A DNA stretch of 64,000 nucleotides from Phoronis australis (taxonomy: Eukaryota; Phoronida; Phoronidae), in contig NMRA01000358.1 of NCBI GenBank assembly GCA_002633005.1, positions 194,688 through 258,687 on the forward strand. Direction: 5' to 3'. The notes below the pieces were generated by a model that was given only the letters and a program-made list of their open reading frames with translations, was not told where the DNA came from and made no database searches. The translations under genes were made by a program, and so were the position numbers. Of this stretch, positions 48,401 through 56,944 are shown one piece after another; position 1 is the first letter of the stretch; each line of letters opens with the position of its first letter.

Positions 48401-49745
48401 TCTTCGCCAATATACTAACCTGCTACCAGAAATAGTCGACGATACGTTTGTAAATACAATGAAAAAGTAACACTGAAGAGTTATAACTGTTCTTAAAAGA
48501 AGCCCGAGTAAATTTTTATGAAAATCTGAAGACGCGAATCTGTTCTCAAAATTTAAAATGTGTGGGCGTGTGTATATAACTGCTTTTATATTATGCTGTG
48601 TTTAATGGACAGTGGCCTTCTTACCTGAAAATAAATTGAATGATTCAAGGTAACGTCTATTACCGAGTAAAACAATTCTTAAGTCATAGGCTCTGTGATC
48701 TGGATGAAAAGTGGCGCTTACCTGTGTTTGTTCCGTTTCACCATCAGAGCAGGCACAGAGACCAGAAAAGCGGCCACCAGTGCACCACAAGGAATACCTA
48801 TGAGCAGCAGACCTACCTCCCACTCTGCATAGCACTTGTTGAAAATGTCCACTGCCTGGCATCTGTAAAGAATGATGGGGCTCAAGTAGGTATCATCACA
48901 CAGCTCTTGTAGAGTATTATTCAAATATGGACCGATTCCGAGGGTGATATCAGGTCACCTGGACCGTGAGAGAAAGATAGCAATGTTGCCCGACCCCTGC
49001 CGAATACCAATTCGTTTCCGGAGCATTATACGTCCACAGATGCTTCTTTCCTCTAATTTTTTAACTGTTATTAATTAGGCACACGTTACCTGTTTTGATG
49101 CACTGTCAGCATTTGCTCACTTTGTTTACTATACTCCCATGAGACATTGGTGGGCATTCTTACTGCGCTGATGCCACCATTCGTCGACCAGACAAAGTAG
49201 AAGGTCACGTGCCGAAACGATGCCAAAAACTTCCCGTCAGATCGGGGAGGCATCTTTATTGCAATGCTACGGCGACTTAAATGGTCCTAAAATGCGCGTT
49301 AAATCCCCATAATCGTGATGCAACGGTCACCTTTGTCACGGGGTTCTTTGGACAATACGGAACAAACCTCGATCTGTTGGTCAACCGCCTCGTAACGGAA
49401 GCCACTGCGTTTTAACCAATCAAGGTGCAAAGCACTTAGTGATCACGTGATGATTAAAGCTGCTGCTGATACAGCTGCTCTTTCGTGGCCGACGTACCCT
49501 TATTCAGAAATGAATGTGAGTCTTGCATAGTACCTGCAGCGCGCGTGCCCTTGGCTGTCTAACAAGCACACTCTGTTTTCTTGGCAGTTGCGTCTCTGGC
49601 ACTGAAGCTGTATATACGAAGTAACCGATGAAACGTTAACAGCTTCGGAACCTGTCTTGGTAAAGGTGGGTGCACTTACACTAAGTGGTCTGGCGGAAAC
49701 AGCAAGACTGACAAAGATAACTACAGTTACACACCAGTCCCCCAT
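36148..49745 (-). CDS. EGF-TM 1: small single-pass membrane protein with EGF-like module and Arg/Ser-repeat tail
   Basis: Five minus-strand exons join in phase: 49745-49534, 48862-48722, 43438-43351, 41599-41312, 36474-36148 (phases 2, 2, 0, 0). They give 352 codons, or 351 residues. Residues 1-18 are a signal peptide (MGDW start, ending about SA). N37 in NVSS is a possible glycosylation site. Cysteines 49, 54, 60, 70, 72 and 81 have the EGF spacing x4, x5, x9, x1, x8, with an intron between C4 and C5. The TM helix is about 87-110, followed by VKRNKHR. The tail has an acidic Ser-rich segment, an Arg/Ser-rich repeat segment and an Ala/Pro-rich end. The usual Gly residues between C5 and C6 are missing. 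It may be a membrane-anchored ligand or an adhesion/receptor subunit; the function is not known. I do not recognise a named gene. Confidence 0.6.
36649..36915. other. Assembly gap flanked by G and C runs
   Basis: N bases at 36660-36906 (247), with a G run to the left and a C run to the right. The right flank (36917-36945, ACTCAAAATCCTGGATCCGC then CCCTG) is the right end of the CAGTGGCGGATC MITE family seen complete at 52807-53102. The gap probably lies in or beside such an element within intron 4 of EGF-TM 1. Confidence 0.85.
37572..37812. mobile_element. MITE, CAGTGGC(A/G)GATC ends, TATAA target duplication
   Basis: The left end CAGTGGCAGATCTAC mirrors the right end GTAGATCCGCCTCTG. TATAA stands directly on both sides (37567-37571 and 37813-37817). 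The interior carries G runs near the left and a G run plus a C run near the right. 241 bp, non-coding. Confidence 0.7.
37960..38735. mobile_element. Composite repeat copy 1: tRNA-like segment plus long hairpin
   Basis: It aligns block by block with 39940-40815. At about 38150-38045 on the minus strand there is an A-box-like GGCGCAGCAGTGAAGTCGAC and a B-box-like GGTTTCGAATCC. At 38582-38735 there is a near-perfect palindrome: CCGTTATCCCCCTTATCTAG, then GAGTGGATT, and on the far side the mirror CCACTCGGGCTCTAG and GGGGGGATAACG. The left outer arm of the hairpin (ATAGATTATTACATG in copy 2) is missing. Confidence 0.6.
39003..39210. mobile_element. MITE with about 45-bp inverted ends and internal 20-bp tandem repeats
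   Basis: The left end ACGTAAATTACGTGCG followed by TTAATTCTTGTTAG is mirrored at the right by CTAACAAGAATTAA and CGCACGTAGTTTACGT. The centre has four tandem GCAAATAATTACTTTACG units. Non-coding, between the two composite repeats in intron 4 of EGF-TM 1. Confidence 0.65.
39940..40815. mobile_element. Composite repeat copy 2: tRNA-like segment plus complete hairpin
   Basis: The minus-strand tRNA-like head at about 40110-40030 is clearer than in copy 1: A box TGGTGTAGTGGTTAAGGTCG and B box CCGGCTTCGACTCC. The hairpin at about 40642-40815 is complete, with outer arms ATAAATAGATTATTACATG and CATGTAATAATCTATATTTA around the CGTTATCCCCC...GGGGGATAACG core. The unit is about 2 kb from copy 1, in the same orientation. 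Confidence 0.65.
41312..41599 (-). CDS. EGF-TM 1 exon 4: five 16-residue Arg/Ser repeats
   Basis: Acceptor TTCTTCTGGTAG|AGA; 96 codons, phase 0 in and out; donor AAG|GTACGT. The 48-bp DNA repeat encodes units like RSSKSINDPGTRLSHR and RSSNSIGDSNKRHSHR (consensus R-S-S-x-S-I-x-D-S-x-x-R-H-S-H-R), then RIDTQTK before the donor. The many R-x-x-S sites suggest phosphorylation or 14-3-3 docking, which is an inference. The same DNA is open in a second frame for 79 codons. Confidence 0.55.
43351..43438 (-). CDS. EGF-TM 1 exon 3: acidic Ser-rich tail segment
   Basis: Acceptor CTGGTTTCCAG|C; 88 bases; donor CTA|GTAAGT; phase 2 in and phase 0 out, exactly as in the EGF-TM 2 tail exon. It encodes SGSIELGEIDDTCQSLSS, then ISSDAPNFITL. 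The D-D/N-T-C motif resembles LDNTC in the paralogue. The exon lies 70 bases from the TTAA-flanked element at 43508. Confidence 0.6.
43508..45192. mobile_element. TTAA-flanked element, copy A (about 1.69 kb)
   Basis: TTAA at both ends; inverted ends AGGAGCATGCCACCC and GAGTGGCATTCTCCT. It is alignable with copy B over nearly its full length. The interior has a CCAGTGGCTCGGA motif in two units and a frame GYQFEQEYSDEEM at about 44702-44740. I tentatively liken that to the N-terminal part of invertebrate P2X7-like proteins often mobilised by transposons. No intact transposase. TTAA targets fit the piggyBac or Kolobok superfamilies. It sits in intron 2 of EGF-TM 1. Confidence 0.7.
45193..46694. 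other. Spacer between the two TTAA elements
   Basis: Intronic sequence of EGF-TM 1. Open frames such as 45762-45965 lack splice sites and motifs. I see nothing further to support. Confidence 0.5.
46695..48308. mobile_element. TTAA-flanked element, copy B (about 1.61 kb)
   Basis: Same orientation and end sequences as copy A (AGGAGCATGCCACCC; right end GGGTGACATTCTCCT), with TTAA at 46695-46698 and 48305-48308. It has small indels relative to A. The GYQF-type frame is disrupted here, so this copy is also non-autonomous. It ends about 410 bases from the TM exon of EGF-TM 1. Confidence 0.7.
48722..48862 (-). CDS. EGF-TM 1 exon 2: last EGF cysteines and TM helix
   Basis: The acceptor CATTCTTTACAG|A completes an Arg codon, then C-Q-A-V-D-I-F-N-K-C, EWEVG and a hydrophobic helix (LLLIGIPCGALVAAFLVSV), ending NKH plus two bases at ACAG|GTAAGC. 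The WEVGL motif and both phases match the TM exon of EGF-TM 2. Confidence 0.7.
49534..49745 (-). CDS. EGF-TM 1 exon 1: signal peptide and first four EGF cysteines
   Basis: ATG at 49745. A hydrophobic core VTVVIFVSLAVSA follows MGDW, then a Ser/Thr-rich stretch and CQRRNCQENRVC up to GHARC. The donor is CTGCAG|GTACTA, phase 2. An in-frame upstream ATG at 49784 would put 13 extra residues before the signal, so MGDW is preferred. It aligns with MGNW in EGF-TM 2. Confidence 0.65.
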
Positions 49746-50540
49746 TTCGCCCACCGAGACGCTGCCAGTGTTCGCCGAATGCAAGCCTTGTAAGCAACGA
49801 GTACTGAACCCAGTTCATCTGTTTTCATTCACGTGACATCATTTTTACAACGGCAATGACAAATACCTGAATGCACCAGCATTATCGGTCAGCATTCATA
49901 GCGGAACTATCTGACGAGACCAAGCATCACCACTTATTTACAGAGAAGTCATGTGTTTAACACTCGCCTGTTCCACTGAGGTGCAGTGTAAAACCTGAGC
50001 ACGACTACTTCCTCGCTGACGGGACACCTCCGTCTACAAACTCTTCACTGTCCTGTAGTATTTTAGTGTAGTCAGGGAATCTACCGTGACGCTTTATGAG
50101 GCCCCGAGCACCAGAGGGGCCCCCAACTAATACGGTATAAGGCTCTGCACACGCCAACATTTCGTTTTCGACTTTTTATCAAAATCGTAAACTGCTAATC
50201 GGATTACGTAGTGACAGCAATCCAAAGACGTAGTTCATTGAAAATCAGACGTCCTTTATTTCAATCAAGTCGCATTCGGCTTTTTCGCTTGAACATTCCA
50301 GTCGCAACACCTGCCTCCACAATCAGATTAGTCGTATACGACAGTCAATTACAAAACTGTTTCGAATGGGACTTTAAGACTGCTTTCTCTACATTCCGAT
50401 TTTCGTGTAAGACTCTAGACGAAGTTTTAGATCGAAAAGCGTGTCGGAACACGTGTCTATACTGTCCGGTTAGTCGTAAACGACGGTCACAAACATTGCT
50501 GAGCCGTTTACAAAAATCGGAAACGTGTATGCGGAACTTC
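49746..50540. other. 5' flank of EGF-TM 1
   Basis: Probably holds the promoter of the minus-strand EGF-TM 1 gene. No TATA box or first non-coding exon could be fixed. The frame at 50211-50702 on the plus strand has no recognised motif. Confidence 0.35.
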
Positions 50541-50952
50541 TGTGCCCGGTTGCATGAAACAGTCCTAAACAGGGACTCAGCTAAGTTCCCTAAATCTGTT
50601 CGGTATTTGAGTCATTCTTTAATCACAGATGTTATTTTTTATTATTTCATCTTGACGATGAGCTCCTCTCAGACTAGTGATATAACTAAAACTAAGCTCT
50701 GACTTCAATGAAAACAAATAGGGACTTAGTTCTGAAATTAGGGACGCTGCATGAAAACCTATTTATTTTCGACAATATTGAAATTTCAATGTAGAGTTCA
50801 CTCTCGATTTGTATCAAAGACAAAAACTGACGTACAAACTAAAATAGTAGAAGAAAAGACAATCATTTTTTCACAAGTCCACAAATACGCAGTAGATCTA
50901 GGGAACTTAGTTGAGTCCCTATGTGGGACTGTTTCATGCAACCGGGCACAGG
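50541..50952. mobile_element. Inverted-repeat element with about 57-bp ends
   Basis: The left end begins TGTGCCCGGTTGCATGAAAC and continues through a CAGGGACTCAGCTAAGTTCC block. The right end carries the mirror image, ending GTTTCATGCAACCGGGCACA. About 300 bases lie between with no coding motif. No target duplication was identified. Confidence 0.6.
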
Positions 50953-52482
50953 GCCCCTGCATCTACTAACAGCGGTAGGGGTGCTGTTCAAAGTATTGAA
51001 GAGCGTGGAAATCTGGGTAGAGTTCAATAGCTGTCTCGCCGCGGGAAAAATCTTACACAAAATCACGCGCTCTCATTGAAGATACACAGCAATATCCCAG
51101 CGTATTTTAGTAGCTTTTTAGTGAGGTACTAACGTTACTGCACTCAACCCAGATGTGCGTTTCGTAGATTCAACAAAAGCAATACCACACAAAAACTCGA
51201 GTACAAATTGAGTGTTTCGCTCGGCAAAATACTACCGTGCCGTGATTGATCGACGAATTTGGGATGTGTTGATGTCCGAATTCGTTGCGTCCGTTCTAAA
51301 GCTTGCTCACCTCGAGCAAATATGATTGGAAGTTGCTAGAGAAAGCACATTTTGTGGGTGAGTTAGTTTGTGTCTGCATTAAGCTTAGACGCTCTTGACG
51401 CAAACTTGAGTAGGCCAGCAGCTGTTTACTTTGACAGTTCTACGACCTTTTTGCAACTTGTTTAAAAACATGTTTTGTTGTTGACTGAAACATAAGAGCA
51501 CAAACACTGTCGTGAAGTTGAAGTGCATGTACTTACAAGTATGTTGTATAGAACTTATCTCTATGGAAACCTCGTCGGTGAATTTAAATTTAACATGCGC
51601 GTGCGTCAAACGAAATAAGTGGGGCTTGCTTTGTCAATGATACTTCAATGATTTGTAGAAAAGGATCGATTTACCCTCAAGAAACAGAACTATCAAAAAA
51701 TAATCTATTCAAGTATTTACGGATAGATGATCTTCGATGGTGAATTAGCCAAGACACGTTTTCACTCTACGATAGGTTGTTGAAATAGATGTATTGTTGC
51801 TTGTAAATCTACAAAAACATCAAAAATCAAAATTTCCCACGTAGTATAGTTCTCGAATAAGTCACTCATTTGGCACATGGAATGCATTTTAAGAATTGGC
51901 AAGGGTAGCAATGAAAAACAGAGATATCATTTTATACAATAAATGCACTGCCACGAAGGTCGGCATTGATCTAAGTTAGAAATAATTACTACAAACGTTT
52001 TTTATCTAAAGAAGTAAGTACGTTTCACATTGACGGGAAGGCTTCTGTTAAAAATGCGTTAGTCAAACTAACGACACGTTGGGTATGAGAGGGTGGAAGT
52101 TAATAATTGTTGGCGAAAGAGTCTCGCTGTCCAACGAATTATTCTCAAGGCCAGGTGGCTGAACGGTCACACAAACTTACGCCGCCACAAAAATAAAGAT
52201 TTTAAGTAAAACCGCCAGCTGTTCCCCCAGGCTAAATTTTATGTATTTCATAGATTCAAAGCCACGGACTCGGTTTCTAGCATAATATTATTATTGCAGA
52301 GGCACAGTTACAAAAATTTCTTGAGAAATTGATGATATTTTGCAAACTTATGCTTGGATTCCTGAAGTTGATCTGACTCTGGGCTCGACACCAGTTTACC
52401 AGAGTGACTGCGACGCCTCAGTGAACCGCTTCCTGTTGGCGCCCCACTCAGGTGCACCCGTAAGCTGCACCTGTTGAAGATC
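50953..52482. other. Intergenic stretch between EGF-TM 1 and EGF-TM 2
   Basis: No coding exon, RNA gene or clear repeat is seen. Near 52430-52500 a CACTCAGGTGCAC block occurs twice around the end of the EGF-TM 2 terminal exon. Confidence 0.4.
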
Positions 52483-52587
52483 CTACTCAGGTGCACTCGA
52501 ATGTTTTCTTGGAGGATTCAAGTCGGAGAGGATACCCACACAGTCCACACGAGGTAGCCTCTTTATCTGCGGTCGCGCGATGACAAA
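52483..52587 (-). CDS. EGF-TM 2 terminal exon
   Basis: Acceptor TCATTTCAG|TTT, 34 codons then TAG at 52485-52483. FVIARPQIKRLPRVDCVG is followed by a short polar end. It is shorter than the 108-codon terminal exon of EGF-TM 1, but the first ten residues align and the phase is the same. Confidence 0.55.
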   Translation of the reverse strand, partial: FVIARPQIKRLPRVDCVGILSDLNPPRKHSSAPE

Positions 52588-55500
52588 CTGAAATGAAAGA
52601 AGTCATAATCTTCGGCGTACGTGAGGAGAGTCAATTCATGCCTACGTATTCTACCGTCGATCCATTCACAGATTCTGCCGTACTTTATTTTGTCTCTCTA
52701 TATCGGTTGTCTCTCAGTCTATTGGTAGTTAAGTTTTCGTTTTTGGACAACAAAATAGGTTCCTCAGCCATTAGTCATATGATTTGAATCTGATTCCGCC
52801 AGTAGCCAGTGGCGGATTTAGGGGAGGGGGGGCAAGGGAGCCATGCCCCCCCCGCCCCTAAAACTGTACCAGACACCATTTGGGAGTTTGGTTGCGAACT
52901 GCTGACTAGCACAGCGGGCGAATAAACAGTGCATAGGCCCTGAACAAACCCCGTTTACCGTTTTTTTTTAGTAAAAAGGTCAGCAAACACAAAGTTCGAG
53001 ACCCCTGCATCCGTACGTGTTAGGCTGGGCGCGCGCATCTGCCGAAATTCTGCTTATTCCTGTGCCCTGCCCCCCCAACTCAAAATCCTGGATCCGCCCG
53101 TGGTAGCATTTAGATGGAACAGAACTGATTCCTGTCTGACTCATACCGGCTTCGCAACGACAGGAGCTAAATTTTTAAGTGAAGTGCAGAAGTTTTATGA
53201 TTTATGTTTTTTGTTTTTTTCCATTAAGGACTTGTTCAACAAATGGCCAAATTAATAATAAGTGCCTCAGGCTTGAAATGATCTAAACAGTCAGCTCCAA
53301 TCAACTTACTGAATAGATATTTGTAAACATACGCGCATATGCATTTAATATGGTAAATCTTATTTAAAGTGAGTCGGAGGATTATTGATGAAGAACTATA
53401 TCAATGTAATTTTTCCACAACTGGTTGTGAAAAAAGTCACCCGTCTGAGCTACATGTTTTGCTTATCTTTTCTATGGGTCTGAGCTCACTCACCACAGGT
53501 TGTCTACCAGCGGTTATTCCTACCTTTGTTTCTGTGTCTAGTTTTGCCAAATTTGGGACGAAAGTGACTTCTGCAGGTAAAACAGAGTCCTTTCGGCGGA
53601 ACATCACTTTGGACGACCGTCTGATACAATGATATTTCGAAGCGCCAATGGTTTCCTAAAATATATAAACTACATACGCTCACATTCAGCCTATGTTAGA
53701 CACGTAACCTGTCTGTAAATAAGTACTCACATGTGTATGTATGATGGATGACAACGAAGGACTAATCAGTGAAATACCGAAGAAAAATGCTGAAAAAGCA
53801 CCCCTTCCCCTCCTGAAAGGCACTATTGCTCTTTTGTAATGTGCGGAAGGATGACAAAACCCCGAAAACAATAAAATTGGCCACCAGATGGCGCAGAATA
53901 CGTAAAAAGTGCCCGAAATGTAAAGACGATTTCATAATAGAAATCTATTTGTTAAATTTCATGAAAATCAGCCAATAAAGATAGAGAGGAAAACCTAAAC
54001 ATAAAATTGCCACTGTGGGACGCAGAACGATCCATCCGACGGTGGTCGTCATCCGTTGTTATCACACTTGAAATTTCACACAAATCCTGCAAAGAATTAA
54101 TGAAATATTGCAGAGCACCAAGAAAACAAAACTGGATTGCTACTAGGAAGCGCCAAAATAGTCAGGTGCGTTCAAAAATCGACGTCAATTTGCCGTGGTC
54201 CTTTGTAGGAACTCGTCTACTAATTTTGATGATGATTTTTCGAGTAGTTCAGAGGATGAGAGGTGGAAGTCAAAAACGGAATCGAAAGTAATATGAATGG
54301 CCACTAGATAGCGCGTAACCAGTCGAATCTGTCTGAAACTTGGATGGTGTTGCCTATCTGTTAACCTCCGACGACGCAAGGGTAAACGAAAAAAATAGAA
54401 TCGCCAACTGGCGATACAGCGGTAGCCGGATCGGTGCGAAGTGGTGACACAGTAAGTACGTAAGTTACGAAACAGTCGCTTCCCTTGCTTTTTCGTTCCC
54501 GCAAAGACGCCTGCAGATTTTCAGTCCCAATCCCGTTATATAACAAGTTGTCCTTGACACGAGAGATGATGTGAGAACACAAATAATGAAACTAAAACAA
54601 CGATTCAGTCACTCAGACACCACTACTGTGGTGGCATTTTTCCAAGTGTTCACAGCATCACACTACCAGTAGGAAGAATTGTTGAAAAGTTTTGATTAGG
54701 CCATGAAAGTGTCCCAATATTTTCTCAGCCTGGTAAGTATCCATTATGGAAAGCGTTACTTACCTAAACACAAGCAATCACATTTGATCATCATTGAGAC
54801 TTTCATTTGTCATGGTGGGCGACTGACGTCATCGTAATAACCTAGTTATGCAGATTGTCGTACGGAATTGCCTTGCAACTGGAACCGGGTTCCTGTCGCA
54901 TAAGTACTACCTAGCAGCAATTTGAGCAACTGTAGGTCATTTTGATGAAGCCGGCCGTCCTTTAATGAAGAAAGTCTCAACCTGGTTACGTTCGGATTAC
55001 TCTTTTCACAATGGTCTCCAGTTATTCCTTAGTCAGATTGAACGCGATTTCTGGATAAGAAAGATCTAAAAGGTCGCTGTCTCTTCAGACCAATCTTATA
55101 AATTTCAGGTCATGTTATGACCTGAATTGAAATTTTATGAGCTTGTACTGAACTTGAAATGGTCCGAGTTCTGAAGAAGTAATGAAATGCCTCTTATTCC
55201 TCGAGTCCATAGATCACATCTTAACATGAGAAGACCAATTTTACAACGACAAATGACATTGATCTAAACTTGTTTTTATACAAAACGTGGGTATAATGCT
55301 GCTGTAATTTTGTTTTAATAAATGTACAGTTAAGAGTAAGCGAAATGTGCTAAACTGACCAAAAACGCCTTCGAAAAAGGCAATTTTGTCCTTTAAATGT
55401 GAATCAAGTATACGTTCATGACAGATGTACTAAAAATACGAATGGCGTTTTCTATTTTCGCGGTCATTAATAGGTGAAGTCTCCCCGATGATATCGTAAC

Positions 55501-56644
55501 AATTGCGTTTCCCGTGCTTTTGATGTTTGTTATTTGTGTATACTTACAGCGCAGGCGAAACTCTCAACGTCGTCTGAAGTGTTACTGTTGCTGTTGTTGC
55601 TGTTACTGTTACGACAAGTGTTGTCAAGTTCACTCGGGTTTTGAGTAGTGAACTGGAAACCTTGAGTATCTTCGAAAATGTTCTCTGAATGCGCATCGCT
55701 GAAATGTTTAAACAGCAATTTAAAAATTGAAAAAAAAACGAGCCTGGTAATACAATTCTTAGGTGTTCAACAAAACGGTTGTCATTAACTGGTTTTCAAG
55801 AACATTAGACAATTCGTAACTTTATTTCCGGTATCTCTGCAACTTTGCACGTGCCCTTTGAGAAGTGCGTTTTTGGTTACATTACCCACCTACTCAAGAT
55901 GTGAATTTGTGGTCAGTGTTACCAACCTCCAGTCAAAAAACCGTTTGCCATTCGTGGTTCAGAACTACCTTAGAGGTGCAGCGCTCGGTCAGGGTGCCAC
56001 TTACCTGTGGTTGTGGTTGTACTTGTTCATGTGACCTGCTCTCGCTTTGGAGATCAACTTCACTGACAGTACAATCACGATAACCAGGAGTGCGACCAGC
56101 AATGATCCGCCAACATAGAAGACCAGTCCAACCTCCCACACTTCAATGCATCTGTCAAAACTGTTGACAGAAAAAAGGAGAGAAGTTCACGTGCAAGTTC
56201 TCTTTGGGACAGATCCCAGTGTACAACACACGTACTTCCTAGTCTCGCGAGGTCATAGCTCCGAATTTTTCAATATAAAAACTTTTTAACTGAGATTGAA
56301 ACCCAAATCAAACATTTGCCATATATGTGACACATGGTTATGATGCTGTGTTTGGGCTGAAAAGTGTCGTTCGTAATGTACCGTTCGTCAAATGTACGAA
56401 TCAGACTTTGCCACAACTACTCAATATGATAATTGTTAGCCCAGGAACTCCTAGGATGTGCCCTGACTAAAGAAAATTTTCAATGTCGACCTTTCAAATG
56501 AAGACTGGGCTACATAGGCCTATAGGGCCTTTAGGCCTACCTGCAACTTGTGTTGGACGCGGTAGCCTTGGTGTTCATCAGTACTAGTGCTCTGGTTAAA
56601 ACTTTCAAGTTGAAAGCAATGACGATAATCAACCAGTTGCCCAT
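52483..56644 (-). CDS. EGF-TM 2: paralogue of EGF-TM 1 lacking the EGF module
   Basis: Four minus-strand exons join in phase: 56644-56541 (signal peptide, phase 2), 56160-56005 (TM, phase 2), 55698-55548 (tail, phase 0), 52587-52483 (terminal). They give 172 codons, or 171 residues. MGNWLIIVIAF matches MGDW of gene 1. WEVGLVFYVGG plus a long hydrophobic helix matches its TM exon. The tail has an Asn/Ser run (NSNSNNSNSNTS). The terminal exon begins FVIARPQIKR and ends SSAPE. Only Cys34 and Cys39 remain outside the membrane, and no EGF-coding exon could be found at 56161-56540. An optional extra exon is at 54552-54469. The protein may be a truncated, secondarily simplified ligand or co-receptor; the function is unknown. 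Confidence 0.55.
52807..53102. mobile_element. MITE, CAGTGGCGGAT ends, GTAGC target duplication
   Basis: The left end CAGTGGCGGATTTAG and right end CTGGATCCGCCCGTG are inverted repeats. GTAGC flanks both sides (52802-52806, 53103-53107). G-rich left and C-rich right interior. Same family as 37572-37812 and the fragment beside the gap. It lies in the last intron of EGF-TM 2. Confidence 0.7.
53880..54010. repeat. Dispersed repeat with GGCGCAGAATA and AAATTTCATGAAAAT blocks
   Basis: It shares CCAGATGGCGCAGAATACG and AAATTTCATGAAAATC in order with 42450-42570 (TTAGATGGCGCAGAATATG; AAATTTTATGAAAATAC). Further partial units are at about 54015 and 54297. Boundaries are unclear. Confidence 0.45.
54469..54552 (-). 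CDS. Possible extra tail exon of EGF-TM 2
   Basis: A pyrimidine-rich acceptor (CATCATCTCTCGTGTCAAG) opens 28 codons, DNLLYNGIGTENLQASLRER then KSKGSDCF, with a weak donor GTAACT. Phase 0 in and out would allow it between exon 3 and the terminal exon, the place the Arg/Ser exon takes in EGF-TM 1. No sequence similarity to that exon is visible. Confidence 0.25.
55005..55320 (+). repeat. Dispersed repeat related to 29510-29800
   Basis: Ordered blocks GGTCTCCAGTTATTCCTTAG, CCAATCTTATAAATTTCAGG, then AAACTTGTTTTTATACAAAA match the copy at 29510. It is just upstream (plus-strand sense) of the EGF-TM 2 tail exon. Confidence 0.5.
55548..55698 (-). CDS. EGF-TM 2 exon 3: cytoplasmic tail
   Basis: Acceptor AACATTTCAG|C, donor GCT|GTAAGT, 151 bases. 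It encodes DAHSENIFEDTQGFQFTTQ, then PSELDNTC and an Asn/Ser repeat from AAC/AGC/AGT codons, then DDVESFACA. Acidic and Ser-rich, like exon 3 of EGF-TM 1. Confidence 0.6.
56005..56160 (-). CDS. EGF-TM 2 exon 2: TM helix
   Basis: Acceptor TTTTTTCTGTCAACAG|T, then FDRCIEVWEVGL, the hydrophobic helix (LLVALLVIVIVLSV), basic KLISKARAGH and KYNHNH, donor ACAG|GTAAGT. A stop codon lies upstream in frame, so the exon cannot be longer. It carries only the sixth EGF cysteine position. Confidence 0.65.
56541..56644 (-). CDS. EGF-TM 2 exon 1: signal peptide
   Basis: ATG at 56644, hydrophobic WLIIVIAF core, then a Thr/Ala/Asn-rich stretch with N-T-S (possible glycosylation) and Cys34. Donor TGCAG|GTAGGC, phase 2. 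Another frame of the same DNA is also open but lacks a start and the phase match. Confidence 0.5.
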
Positions 56645-56754
56645 TTCTACAGGGTCTGTAAGACATGCAAGGATATTTTGGGTGAGAACAGCTGAGAGGT
56701 CTAATCACCGTGGAATTCAAACATATGTTTTATTTAAATTTGGATGATTTCCTT

Positions 56755-56890
56755 CTGTCTCCGTTTCAGTCCGTTCCTCAGCCCTTCCCTCCGCTCAGTC
56801 CGTTCCTCAGCCCTTCCCTGCGCCTCTCTCCTCGCCCTCCTTACCTGTTTCCTGCCTCCCCTCCACCCCCGATCATCCCCTTCCCTTCCC
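56755..56890. repeat. Pyrimidine-rich tract A
   Basis: A C/T-rich tract with two CCGTTCCTCAGCCCTTCCCT units. It follows a GGGTGAGAACAGCTGAGAG...GAATTCAA segment that is also found before tract B. Pro/Ser-rich translations are artefacts. Confidence 0.8.
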
Positions 56891-56944
56891 TTGCCTACCA
56901 ACTGCATCAATATTCGGGCTCCTGGTTAGCCAATTGTGTTTAGT

